In this document: one piece after another, positions 10,211-21,491 of the stretch
Layout: every line of letters starts with the position of its first letter
How positions within the stretch are numbered: position 1 is the stretch's first letter
DNA from: Porphyra umbilicalis
Taxonomy: Eukaryota > Rhodophyta > Bangiophyceae > Bangiales > Bangiaceae
Assembly (NCBI GenBank): GCA_002049455.2
Contig: KV918974.1
Coordinates: forward strand, 62,001-126,000
Length of the DNA stretch: 64,000 nt
Reading direction: 5' to 3'
Notes under the pieces: generated by a model
Database searches by the model: none
Told to the model about the DNA's origin: nothing
What the model saw: the letters and a program-made list of their open reading frames with translations, nothing else
Program-made: the position numbers and the translations under genes

Positions 10211-11392
10211 ATGGACGCGGACGGCATCCATGTGGCGTCGGCAGTCTCCCCTACTGCCGGCGACGGTGCCGCACCCCCCCGTGGCTCCACGGCGAGCAGC
10301 ATCGACGCGGTGCCGCGCGGTGGCGCCGACGCGTCGGCCCCCCCCCCCGACGATGCAGAGCGCGCGCGATGCTACCACCTCCGCCAGCAGGAGCTGTGGT
10401 CGGTGCGGCCCGTGTGGTCTGCTAAGTTTGTCATCATCCTGTATACATTAGTCGGCCTCGCCTTCATCCCCATCGGCATTGTCGTGCTGCTCGCCAACCG
10501 CAAGATGTTGGAGACCGAGCAGCTCCGCTACGACAACATCCCGGCGTGCAACGTCGGGCCGCGCAACATCAACGGCTCGGTGGAGAGGTGCGTGGTGCAG
10601 GTGCGGCTCGATAGGAACGTGAGCGCGCCGTCATACATGTACTACGGGCTGGTCAACTTTTTCCAGAACCAGCGAAACTACATCAAGTCGCGCTCGGCCG
10701 AGCAGCTGCGCGGCGACTTTGAGCCTGGCACCACCGACCTGTCAGAATGCGACCCCAAGGTTGAGAATGAAGACGGCGTCGAGCTGCTACCGTGCGGTCT
10801 CACTGCATTTTCCTTCTTCAACGACACCCTTACGCTGTGCAAGGACCGGGACTGCGCCGAGACGGTGGGCACGACCAAGAACGGCATCGCGTGGGATGTG
10901 GATGTGAACACGCGCTTCCAGGAGGGGCCGGCGTCGGCGGGCTACACGCCTGACATCAACCGGCTCATTACGGACCCGGACTTTGCGGTATGGATGCGTT
11001 TGGCCGCGTATGGTACCTTCCGCAAGCTCTACTACGTCATCACAGAGGACCTGGAGGCCGACCGCGACTATTTTGTGCGCATCGACGCGCGGTACCCGGT
11101 GGAGAGCTTTGGCGGCGAGAAGTTCTTTGTCATTGCCGAGACGCGCTGGTTTGGCGGTAGGAACAACTTTTTGGCCTACGCCTACCTGGTCGTTGGCGGC
11201 TTGGCGCTGGTGCTCGCCGCCGCCTTCCTCGCCAAGTACCTGCGCACGTCCAAGGGCACCGCTAATGAGGACGACGTCGGTGAGCTCTTGTTGGGCGAGC
11301 ACAGCGCCGACGCTGACGAGAGTCGCCTGAGCGACGACGATATGATGGGTGCGGACGGCGTCGGGGGGGGGCGGCCACCGGCAAGCTCGTGA
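10211..11392 (+). CDS. CDC50/LEM3-family subunit of a P4-ATPase lipid flippase
   Basis: Predicted 393-residue integral membrane protein. CDC50/LEM3 proteins are obligate partners of P4 ATPases, needed for ER exit and for flipping phospholipids across late-secretory or plasma membranes. Topology fits: cytosolic Ser/Pro/Ala-rich N-terminus, TM1 at about 73-95, a large Cys-containing lumenal domain with N-x-S/T sites (NGS, NVS, NDT), TM2 at about 320-343 and an acidic C-terminal tail. Family landmarks include SYMYYGLVNFFQNQRNYIKS, RYPVESFGGEKFF and a length typical of the family. The ATG at 10211 was chosen because the frame upstream lacks conserved sequence; it leaves about 60 residues before TM1. 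Single exon. The P4 ATPase partner is not in this window (the ATPase at 47461 is a P2 type). Confidence 0.9.
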   Translation: MDADGIHVASAVSPTAGDGAAPPRGSTASSIDAVPRGGADASAPPPDDAERARCYHLRQQELWSVRPVWSAKFVIILYTLVGLAFIPIGIVVLLANRKMLETEQLRYDNIPACNVGPRNINGSVERCVVQVRLDRNVSAPSYMYYGLVNFFQNQRNYIKSRSAEQLRGDFEPGTTDLSECDPKVENEDGVELLPCGLTAFSFFNDTLTLCKDRDCAETVGTTKNGIAWDVDVNTRFQEGPASAGYTPDINRLITDPDFAVWMRLAAYGTFRKLYYVITEDLEADRDYFVRIDARYPVESFGGEKFFVIAETRWFGGRNNFLAYAYLVVGGLALVLAAAFLAKYLRTSKGTANEDDVGELLLGEHSADADESRLSDDDMMGADGVGGGRPPASS

Positions 11393-12020
11393 GCGGCGCC
11401 AGTCGGGGGTTCCTAACTACGGGCTGTCTAGTACAGTCGGTCGGCCCTGGTGCTGTTACTTTTTTAGGGGTCTGGTAGGCGACCGGGGTGTCGGTTTCGT
11501 GTGCACAGCTGTGTTTTTTTGTCTCCGTCTCCTAAAGAGACTTGAGTCGCCGTCCAGACAAGGACACACCGGCGCACCTCGTGGCATCCGCTCCGTTTAC
11601 TGAAACCCAACGACAACGAACAACCCATTTGATCCAATTCCTCGACACGTGTGTGAAGCACAGCCGTCCGTGGTCTTCATCGTGGTGCCTCGCGCGCTCC
11701 GGAGCTCCGTGCGCCACCCTCTCACGTTCCACGGCTGGCCGACGCACTTCACCGGCGTTGGCACCCCCTGCCCCCCATTGCCTGCGCGGCGAGGCACACT
11801 GTATACTACATGTAGTGCGGCGCAGCGACCTGCCCGTCACTGGTGCGGTTCCCCTCCTTGTCCCTGCCCTCCCTCCCTCCCTCGTCGCACCCCACGCACC
11901 CCTTCAAGAGTTTGTTAGATCCCCCTGTCTGCCCGGACACCGAGCCGCGGTGGTCGCTCGCCGGCAGCGCCTGAGCTCGCCCCCTTTGGTGCGCCCCGAG
12001 GTTCCCCGCCCCCCACCAGC
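11393..12020. other. Short intergenic region
   Basis: T-rich tracts follow the CDC50 stop (about 11455-11525), consistent with a 3' UTR. The rest should hold the promoter of the next plus-strand gene. No gene or repeat is seen. Confidence 0.5.
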
Positions 12021-12868
12021 ATGGCGACGCCCACTGCGTTTGTCACGCCCGTGGCCTCCCCCGCGGCCCTGGCCTCTGCTGGTGCGCACGCACGCCCGTC
12101 GCGTTGCGTCGGCCGACGGCTGGCGGCCGCCGCCCCCCGGCGGCCCGCCGCGGTGGCGGCGGCGGCAGCGGCGGCGGTGCGGATGATGGCCCCCCCCCCC
12201 CCCTCCCCCCCCCCCCCGTGGCGTCCCCCCCTGACGACCCCATCACCGCCCGCGTGCGCGCCGAGTTGGCGTCGGACGGGGTGGAGCTCGAGCAGCTCCT
12301 CAACCCGTCGCTCGTCATCAAACTCGAGCGCAAGCTCGACGAGGCGCGCGCCGCCCTGGCGACGGGCGACGGCGACGCGGCGGCCTTGGAGCGGGACGTG
12401 ACCAAGTGGTCCGCGCAGCTGGCCAAGGAAAAGCGCTCCGTGATGCAGTTGTGGCTCAAGCGCGTCTTTCTCGGCCAAGCGGCGCTGTCGGCGGCCGTGT
12501 CGGGGCTCCTCGCGTGGGGCGTCGCGCCGGGCTTTGGGGCCGACGGCGTGCCGCTCGTCGGCCGCGTGCTCGGCTTTTGGCTGCTGTGGTTGTTTACGGT
12601 GCCGGCGTTGCGGGCGCGCAAGCCGGAAAAGGCGGAGAAGAGCGCGTGGAATGTGGCGTTTCTCGGCATGCCCCTGCTCAACGTGGCCGCCCCGTTTGTC
12701 AGCCGCGACCCGGCGCTCATTTGGAGCGCCGACGTGGCGCTCATGGTCGCCGTGTTTGTGTGGTATGTGGTGCTGGCCGACAGCGGCGACGGCGGCGGCG
12801 GGTCGGCCAAGGAGGAGGTCAAGATCCGCGGCTGGCTCCGGTGGTTGGACTGGGGGAGCTGGAAGTGA
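12021..12868 (+). CDS. Plastid-targeted multi-spanning membrane protein, frame broken at a C run
   Basis: I do not recognise the family. Two adjacent frames appear to make one protein. The ATG at 12021 opens MATPTAFVTPVASP, then an Ala/Arg-rich stretch ending AAVRM, a good plastid transit peptide with the early Phe typical of red algae. That frame enters two C runs (12190-12203 and 12205-12217), after which a different frame carries the mature protein to the stop at 12868. The second frame has no start of its own with a credible leader. The mature part has a charged, probably helical segment (ELEQLLNPSLVIKLERKLDEA...) and about three to four membrane segments (around LSAAVSGLLAW, VLGFWLLWLFTVP, and VALMVAVFVWYVVLA), ending with a short basic/Trp-rich tail. 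A thylakoid or envelope protein is inferred. The break fits one missing C (or two extra), so an assembly error is likelier than a dead gene. Confidence 0.62.
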
Positions 12869-12938
12869 GCGGCTTGTGCGGCGTAGGGTGGGGGTTGCAC
12901 TTGCACAGCTACCACGCGGGTCGACGCCGGCTCCATGT

Positions 12939-14066
12939 TTATTTCCTCTTGTGTCGGCGTGTCCAAAGGGGCGCCGCGGCCAGGGCGCTGCCGACAGGCG
13001 CCACACCACCGCCTCGCTGCAGCGCAACGCCGGCAATGGGACGCGTGCGTCGAGACCGCTGGCGTCGTTGTGGCCCACCTCCGACCAACGAGGGCGGCCG
13101 CTCGCAGACGACACACGTTGTTGTGCGGCACGGAAAACTGCGGGCCTCGGCGGCACGACACAGAAACGAATGGTACAAGCCCCTACTACACGTCGAAAAA
13201 AAGGCCGTCGGTGGCGCGCTCGGCGCCTTCCCTACGCACTCCAAACCCCCACACCACGTCCGCGGCGCAGGTGCCCCTCGCCCTCCACCGCTAGAGCCCG
13301 CCTCCTCCCCCGCCGCCCACGCGTCTGGGCGCCCGCCCCCCGCTCCCCGCCACCCACCGGCCTCCCCCCCGAGCGAAATTGGCAGCGGCAGGTCCGGTGC
13401 GGCGCCGCCAAAGTCAGAGGCGGGGCCCCACGGGCCGCTGCCGCCCCCACCACCGCCGCCGCCGCCTCCGGCACCGTACACGCCGGTGGGGAGGCCCAAG
13501 AGCGACGGCGGCGGCGGTGGCGGCGGCAGCGCACCCCCCGTCGCCATGCCGAGCGGCGGCAGCGGCTGGAGCCCCCCCCCCCCCCGACGAGGTGCCCCGA
13601 GAGGCCCACTTCCCCCTTGACGGCGGCGCCCCCCCCCGCCCCCGGCGACGCCACGTCCTGCGCGTCGACCCCCCCCTCCTCCTCGTCGAGGGCGTCCCCC
13701 CCCCCCCGCCCGTCGTGGACCGCGCGCAGGTGCATGCGCAGCGGGCGCTTGCCCCCAAACGCCGCCCCGCACAACCCACACGCGTACGGGCGGCGGCGCT
13801 CGTGGACCGTCGCCACGTGGACGGCCAGGTTGTCCTTGCGCCCAAAGGAGCGCGCGCAGCCGCTGCATGCGTACGGGCGGGAGCGCGCATGGACCGACGA
13901 CACGTGGCGGGCGAGGGAGCCGCGCTGCCCAAACGCAGCGCCGCACACGGGGCACCCAAACGGGCGGTGCCGCTGGTGCACGCGCGAAACGTGGCGGTTG
14001 AGGCTGCTGACGCCCGAAAAGGTGCGCCCGCACGGCGCGCACGGGACGCGGGGGCGGGGGTGCGCC

Positions 14067-14106
<40 letters not shown>

Positions 14107-14897
14107 GCGCCGGCGCGGACGCGGGGGGGGATCGCCGCTCGCCCGCGCCGACCGGCGAGCGCGGGGTGGACGACGCGAGCGACGCAGAGTGCGGCCGGCT
14201 GGCCGACGCGGGGGAGCCGCCGCGCCCGACGGAAAAGTAGGGCGGCGTCGGGAAGTCGAGCGGCGGCACCGCCGCCGCCGCCAGGTGGGCGGGGGGGGCG
14301 GCAGCGGTGGCACCCCCCGGCGGGCATCATGCCGCGGCCGGTGCGCGGCGGCGGCGGCGGACCCGCCGGTCGCCGCGACGACGACTCGGTGGTGGTGCTC
14401 GTCGACGCAGCGTCGGCGCCGCCGCCGTCGGCGCCGCCGTCGGCGACGTGCGGCGACGCGGCGGCGGCCACGGGCGGCACCGCCCACGCGGTGCAGTCTT
14501 CGACGGCCGCCCAGCCCGGCGGCGGCGGTGGCGGCGGGGCAGGGGTGTAGCCGCCGCCGACGCCCCCAAAGCCGGCCGGCGGCGGGCACGGGGTCACAAT
14601 GCCGCCGCCGGCGAGAAACCCTTGGTGCCGCCCCCCGCCGGTGGCGTCTGTGACCACGCCGCTGACCGGGCTGGACGGGTCGTCGGCTTTGGGGAGGTGG
14701 AGGGAGCCGAGGCTGTTGCCGCCGTCGAGGGCGCCCCCGCCGCCGCCAGCGCTGCCGCCACCCGAGGCGCCGCCTGAGGCACCGCCGCTGCCGCCCCCAC
14801 CGCCACCGCCGCCGAGGACGGCGAGGCAATCCGAGATGGACCACGCCGACCCGGATGTGGGGGTGACCGAGTCGCCAACGAGGCGTGCCATGTCCAT
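12939..14897 (-). CDS. Four-finger C2H2 zinc-finger protein, frame broken at two homopolymers
   Basis: Likely nuclear DNA-binding protein. Four consecutive C2H2 fingers lie at about 14041-13715 (starting CAPCGRTF, CPVCGAAF, CSGCARSF, CGLCGAAF) with seven-residue linkers such as ARSRPYA and ERRRPYA, close to the classic TGEKP type. The fingers sit in a frame without its own ATG. A plausible N-terminal half (ATG at 14897, MDMARLVGDSV..., Gly/Pro-rich, VEDCTAWAVPP) is in another frame and joins near the 8-G run at 14291-14298. After the fingers, natural-looking sequence (LQPLPPLGMATGG...) returns to the first frame at the 14-C run at 13572-13585 and stays open to 12939. If neither run is corrected the finger frame stops at 13232. 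The true C-terminus is uncertain. The frame is open, without ATG, from 15029 to 14897, so the start may lie further upstream. DNA target unknown. Confidence 0.65.
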
Positions 14898-17800
14898 TGT
14901 GCTCTCGCAGCCGCCGTCGGCGGCCACGGGGAGATCGTGGGTACTTGAAGGCGGGCCTGTTGCGACGGGTCCGTCGTCGACCTCGTCTTCGTTGAGCGGG
15001 ATGTCTTGAGCGGCAACTTGTCGGCCTGTTCAGAGTTTGGCATGAGGGGAAGGATGTTGGTGTTGCGGGGTCGAGCCCGAGCGGGGTATGTGGGGCAGAC
15101 GTGACAGTCACCACCAGCCACAAAGGTGGGACGCCGCCACCCCACGCACCGATGCACCCAGATGGGTGTGTCGTGGCTCTCTGTCGGTGACCACGCAGAC
15201 GGCAGAGTGCGCACTGCTGCTGTCGAGGCGCGGCGGTGCCTCCTGGGCAAACTGCCGCGCAACGAGTGGGACACCGGGTGGTTGGCTTTATACGCGCACG
15301 CCCACCCACTGTCCGCGCCCACACAGTCCACAGTCTAGCGCCGCGTCCTGTGGCACAGCGGCGGATCGGGCCGATCGGCAGCAGCGGTGCGCGTGCCCAC
15401 AGAGCGGGCGGCTCACCCCCGTCTGTGGACGGGGGGATCGCGCCCACCCCCGCCGACGCGGCTCAACCCTCTCCGGGCGGGGCCTCTGCAGGCGGCGACG
15501 GGACACGGCCCACCGGCCGTCGTGGGGCGCGCAGTCTACCTAGGCCAGCCGCTGACCAGACAGGGGGGGGGGGCCTGGCAACCGTCGCCCCAGTCCCAAC
15601 CGACGGGTCAGCCCTGGTTTCTGCCAGACGACCGCGTTACGGCCGCATGACGTTGCGCGGGGGCGTGTTTCCCACCGACCGTCCTGTCCTCTCGCTGCGC
15701 TCCGCTCCAGTGACAACCACGACCGGATGGGGCCCGCGCGACAGCGCGTGCGCATCGAGCAGCCTACCAATTTTATATATTAATTTTCTTTTTCGACTGG
15801 CGCGCTCCCCGCGAAGGCCGCCGGCCTCGCCGGCATCCCCACTGGCGCACACGCCCCAGCTTCCTACTCGAGCCGCGTGACGGGCGGCGGATGGCGGCCA
15901 CGTACCCATTCAGGGCGTCGTGCGAAGGCGTACGGATGTTGCAGAAGAGGAACGCGGGGTGCAGGGCGAAAAAGGACGGGCTGGAAGGGCTGGCGCTGGC
16001 CCGGCGGGCGGGCACGGAGCGAGGGCCTCTCACGTGCCGTCGACTCACGCGTCAGAGGGTCACCCGCGTCCCCAACCGAGGCTGGCGGGGCGCATGTAAA
16101 TTTTCTGGTCTGCCCCGCTCAGAGATGAAGGCCGTGGGGGTCGGCAGCAAAGGCCGTCCTTGGGCCCCTCTGGACAACAGCGGCGACAATGCGAGGGTTC
16201 CGGGCGGGTTGGCCGGCGCAGGCACCGGTGGAGTACACGCAACCACGTCAAGCACGCCCGTGGCCTGCGCGATCACCGGCTTCTCCTTGGCCACGACCTG
16301 TGGGTGAGGTGGGCATCTGACGCGACATCTGTGGTGGGGGTCGGCATCTGACGTGACATCTGCGGTGGGGGTGGTGCGGCAAACGCTGCAGAGTCGACGA
16401 GGAGAGTTTCGCGGCTGCCGAGCGGCCAGGGAGGCCACCACGAGCCATGCCCTCTGCCAGGACCTGGTGCGGTTTCCGGACAGTGAACGGCAGCTGCGGG
16501 GAGTCCGGAGGGACTGCCACGGCTCCGAGGCACGGGCGGGTCCTGACGGTAGACGTGGAGACTTCAGACTTCAGATTGCCGGCGGCGCGCCGTGCATCGA
16601 ATGGAGGAAAGGCGGCGGCTTGGTCTGGGTGCAATGGTTCCAAATCGATGCCTCTCACCCGACGGATCCGTCCAGAAGAACAGCCAGAGGGCCGTGCGGG
16701 GCTCACGGCGACTATCACCGTCCCTACATTTTTGCTATTCGAGCTGCGCAGAGCGACGGCTGCAGCGTAGCGGTCTGGTCTGTTGCGCCTCAGACGTGGC
16801 CAAATTGCCCGACGTCGCACAAAGGCCCCACGATGACAGAGCGACTAACACGGGCCGGAGCGCCCCGCGCACGGTCCCTTCCACGCTGCGCAAGGCCTCG
16901 TCCGTCGAGTTGAGCGTCTGTTCACGCCTCGCGGAACCGGTGTGCGGCGGTGAGTGGTCTTGGCGGGGTAGCCATCTGCAATGATGGATGTAAGGGTCCC
17001 GCCAAGGCTGGCCTCGGCCGATCAGGATGGCGCTAGGGCCCAGGGATAGCTTTGCTGGGTGACGTCAGGCATGGACAGACGACACTTCCCGATCGGCTGC
17101 AGCTGGATCGACCGCTTTGGAGGGAGACTCGAGCGTGGCGAGGGGATTGGCTCTCAATGACACTGATTGCCAGTGTCCCATGCTCGGGCCCCGCGCAAGG
17201 GGCCCGGAAGACATGCTCGCCAGCCGTTTCACAGAGGCCACGCCACGAAGAATCGTGCAGAGGCCTGGACTCTAGCTCTGCGCAGAGCGAGGTGTGCGCA
17301 AGCACCCACGCAAAGCAATGCGCAGCGGAGTCAGCACGTAGCCATTCGCTGCATCCAACAGTCTCGTGGCCACGGGTTCCTTCCGCAGTTCGGTCAGGTC
17401 TGTCGATAGTCCTCTGACATTGGCAGAAGTCGATTGCTGTGGCGACAGAGGCCCGCAGTGATTCATTGCCGCCGCCGCTGCCAGTCAGGCCTTGTGCGTA
17501 ACGTGCGCCTATTGATGATGCACAACAGGAGCGGTCGATCACTTCCCATCCTGCAAAGTTCGTCCGGTAACTCGTGGGACACTGAAGATGTCCTCTCTAA
17601 GACCTGTGCACGGTTTCTACTCGCTTTTCATGCCATGCTTTGCCGGAAAGCTGCTGTGCGGTGAGCCGAGTGTCGCCCTTTGTGTTGGTCCAGGCCCTTG
17701 CATCTGTTGGACAATGGCGCTCCGCAGGCAGAACCCGTCGAGAAGGTCCCGTGAAAGTTTTTTTTGTAGCTGGAAGGTAGCCAGACGCACTCTGTACAAC

Positions 17801-19308
17801 GAGTGGTAGGTGGCGCATCGCTGGTCGATTGGTGATGGCTATGTCCGACCATATCGACAACACAGTCGGCCAGGAGGCAATTGGTGTTGACCTGTGCGAT
17901 GCGACTTTTCTTCAAGGTCTGGCGTGTCCGTCTCCACGAAGGTAACCGAGCACCAGTGGCGACGCCTGCAAAGCCCAGTGAAGAGCCCCTGGCTGCAAAG
18001 CGCGCCAGACCCACAGGGACGCCCGAGGGTCGACCCCCACAACGTAGTTTTTTTTGGTATATGTAGCTTGGGGTATTGCTTTCTTCCCAATTTTGGCCGC
18101 GGTCGAAGTAAAGACGGGGTCTCGGTCACCTGCCCATTGGTCGAACGACTTTATCCGGCTGAATGGATGGCTGAGAAACAAACAGTTTCGCACTGGTCAC
18201 CTCTTGACATCGACGGCATCGGCCAAAACTGGGAAGACAGCAATACTGTAGGTCGATCACCTCCTCGCTGTTTCTTGGAGCCCACGATAAGAGGGTGGCG
18301 TTCTGTACACCTTCCCATGACCCGCTGTCAGTGACCAGGCACGCGTCGCAGCTACGACGTGTCTGCAGACGAAGGAAAAAAAGGCGTAGGAGTCAATTCT
18401 GGTGCGCCTGTGGGCGTGCCGCGGTTCCGCTTCTGGGGCTGGCGATGACGGAGCTTCTCACGGACCGCTCGCCTGCTACGGCCACGTCTGTCGGGGGCAC
18501 CACCAACCCCGTTACTACAGCGAGGCTCGAGTCTCCACGGACAATCTCAGGACAGTGACCACTGCGGTGGCACTGGTACTGTAGCCTCCCTCCAAGGTGG
18601 GATACGCCAGGCGGACACGTCGTATCGCTGCCCGCGGAGCTCGCGGTCCTCCCGTTGGCCTCGGCTCGGCCGCTGAGACCAAGTGGTTGGTCGCCTCGGG
18701 GCCATGCAGACCGTGACGGCAGGCGCGAGCGACGCGAGTGGGTGTCTGGAATGCGCAGCCGATCACGGTCGCCCCGCCTTTGTACTATGTTTGCTGCTTG
18801 TGGACAGTCGAGATTTTATGTGTTGGGTTTTCCTACCCGCACCCGACGAGCATTGTCATGATGAGTCACGCGCCCGGTGGCCCGTCCTCGCCGTGCCGAG
18901 CGAATGCCTCACACAGAGACGCAGGAGCTCCAGGCTGACGCGCGACCCGGCGCTTGCGGGGTGTGTGTCGACAGTCTGTTGACGGGCTGTTGACAGGCCC
19001 CGGTGGAAGGGGGCCGCACGCGGGCCAGCGCCCGTGGTCGACCGAGACCGGTCGACGCGCGGGCCCACTTCCCCATGTGCTGCGCCGCCGCCCCCGCGGC
19101 GGACGCGGGACAGCGTGCTGCCCCGTGCTGACCACACGCCCCAAACTGCGCGCTTGCATCCGAGGCGCTTCGCGGTAACAACGTACCCCCCTTGCGCGAA
19201 GCGCGGGCGATCCGCTCCCGCGGCAGCGGCAGCCAACCGACCCCACCAAAGCGCCGCGCGGGCGGCTGCTGAGGCCCCCGGGGCGCAGACGACCGCGCCG
19301 ACGGGGCC
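14898..19308. other. 4.4-kb region without a supported gene
   Basis: Short overlapping frames occur on both strands, the largest under 250 codons, without domains or consistent codon use. Two direct copies of an about 31-bp unit containing GGCATCTGACGYGACATCTG lie near 16311-16372. T runs at 17758-17764 and 18047-18054 and A-rich stretches mark a composition change from the poly-C gene block. The right end is downstream of the F-box/LRR gene. A spliced gene of low conservation could be missed here. Confidence 0.4.
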
Positions 19309-21491
19309 CTACCCCCCCCCCCCCGCGGCCGCCCCTCCACGGTCAACGACAGGCGCGGGTGGGCGGCCAGCAGCGCCGCCACCGCCGGGTGGCCGCCGTT
19401 AAACCCAACACACCGCCGCACGGTGACGCGGCGGAGGGTCGTCCCCGCGAGGCGCGCCAAGCCGCCCGCAAAGGCCGCCTCCCCGCCGCCGCCGCGCAGG
19501 GGGGCGCCGTACTCCCACACAAACTCGACGAGGCCGCGGGGCGGCGTGGGAGGGGGGGCGCCCCCGCCGTCGCCCGCCGCCGCGGCGCCGCCGCCGCCGT
19601 CGCCGCTGGCGGCGGCTGGCGCCGCGCCACAGCCAGCGCCGTCCCCCCCCGCCCCCGCCCCCCCCCCAAGCAGCCCAAAAAGTCGCGCAGGTCGTCCACC
19701 CCCCACATGGCCGCCACCACTTCCAGCCGCCGCAGCGCCGGGGGCGCCCACCCCCCCCCGCCCCCAGCCCCACTGGCGGGCGGCCGAGGCACAGGACGGC
19801 CAAGGCGCGCGCGTCGGCCAGCCGCCGCCACCCGCCGTCGCCGAGCCGCCGCGCGTCGCGGAGGGTGAGGGAGACGAGGCCCCGCCCGCCATCCCCGCCG
19901 AGCAGCACGTCCACGTCCGTCGGCGTGATCGTGTGGCCCCACTCAACGTGCGCGGGGAGGGCAGACGCGGCGGTCGCCGCGGCGGCCGCGGCGGGGGGGG
20001 CACCAGCCCGTCCGGGCCCCCCCCACCCCCCGCAGCGCGGCGGCGGCGCCCCCCCCGCGAGCGCGTCGGCGGCGGCCCCCCCCCCGGGAAGGGGGGCAAC
20101 CACGGGAGCACCAGCCGCGCGAGCGACCGCGGCGCGAGCGACCGCACGAGCGCCGCCACCCCCCCGGGCGTCACGGCGGTGCAGCCGACCAAGTCGACGA
20201 CGCGGAGGCGGGGGAGACCCCCCCCCGCCGCCGCCGACGCGAGCGCCCCCACCCCCGCATCGTCGACGCGGGTGTGGGGGAGCAACACGCAGGTGAGCGC
20301 CGGCGCGGCGGGCGGCAGCGCGGCCACGTCGGCGGGTGTGAGGCGCGCGGCGACCGACACGTGGGTGAGCGCCGGCCAGCGGGCGGCGCGGGCAAAGAGG
20401 GCGGGCAGCAGCGCCGTGGGGGGGGGGGTCCCCGATCGACCCGCAAGTGCGCGAGCGTCGGCGCGACGGCGGCGAGGAGGGCGGCGGCGGCGGGGATGTC
20501 GCCGACCGCCGACGCGCCGAGGTGCAGCCGCCGGAGGGGGAGGGCGGGGGGGGGGGGGGGGAGGGCGCCCCGCACGGGTGCCGCCGCCCCAGTCGCCGCC
20601 GCCGCCGCCGCCGCGCCCGCTGCCGCCGCGCCCGCCCCCGCGCCGTGCCCGAGGAGCGCGCCGAGCAGCGCCGGCCCGAGACGCACCGCCTCCACCCGCA
20701 CGTCGACGAGGCGGGGCAGCGCGGCAACAACCGCGGCGGCAACGCTGCCGCCCGCCGCGTCTGCCACGGGCGGCGGGCCGCCCGCCACAAACCGCGGGCC
20801 GACCAGGTGCACCCGCCGCACCGCCGGCAGGCGGCCGACGACCGCCGCCACCGCCGCCGCGGCGTCAAAGGCCGCCGCCGCCGCTGCCGCTGCCGACGCG
20901 GCGGCAGCGGCGCCGTCGGCCGCAGCGACGGCGCCGCCGTCGGCCGCGTCTCCACAGCCGGCGGCGGCGGCGGCGTGCCCCTCTGACACGAGCGCCACGG
21001 TCGGCGCGGCGGCCGCCGCCGCGCGCGTCGCGCGGCACGCGCCCGCGAGGCCCGCGGCCGACCGCCACGTCGCCGCGTCGACGACCACGTCGCCGAGCGG
21101 AGCCACGGTTGGGGGGCGCGGCGGCTCGGCGGCGGCGCCGCCGCCGCCGCTGCCGCCGACGCGGCGGCTGCAACGGTTGCCGCTGTCGCACCCCGACGCG
21201 GTCGGTGGCAGCGGCGCACCGCCGAGGCAGCCGCCGTCGTCGGCTGAGCTGTACGAGCCGCTGCCACCGCCGACGCCTGCTGCGGCAACGACGGCGGCGT
21301 CGGCAGCCGCGTCCCCATCCTCCCCATCGTCGGCGGCGGCGGCGGCGGCGGCGGCGGGGGTGGCGCCCGCCACCAACACGCGGCCGGCGATGAGCGTGAG
21401 GGCGTCGGCGGGGAGGTCCACCAGCCGCAGGGGGGGCGGGGGGGGGGGGCGGGGGGGGGGGGGAGGGCTCTGGTACAGATGCTCCGGCCAT
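19309..21491 (-). CDS. F-box / leucine-rich-repeat protein, frame broken at several C/G runs
   Basis: Probable substrate receptor of an SCF-type ubiquitin ligase, inferred from architecture. The ATG at 21491 opens MAGASVPEPSPPPP; after G runs at 21438-21463 the next frame gives an F-box start (LRLVDLPADALTLIAGRV) whose second half (ATWRSAAGLAGACRATRAA) follows a long Ala/Gly/Ser insertion. LRR-like segments then continue through different frames: VRRVHLVGP, LPRLVDVRVEAVRLG, LPLRRLHLGASAVGD; then LTHVSVAARLTPADVAALP and LPRLRVVDLVGCTAVTPGG; then GLVSLTLRDARRLGDGGW; then ALRRLEVVAAMWGVDDL; then TTLRRVTVRRCVGFNGG. Each switch falls at a C/G run (20418-20428, 20076-20085, 19751-19759, 19643-19667). 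A shift in the 13-C run at 19312-19324 would give a TAG at 19309, used here as the end. The conserved repeats across all frames argue for one gene with miscounted homopolymers; a pseudogene is the alternative. Confidence 0.55.
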
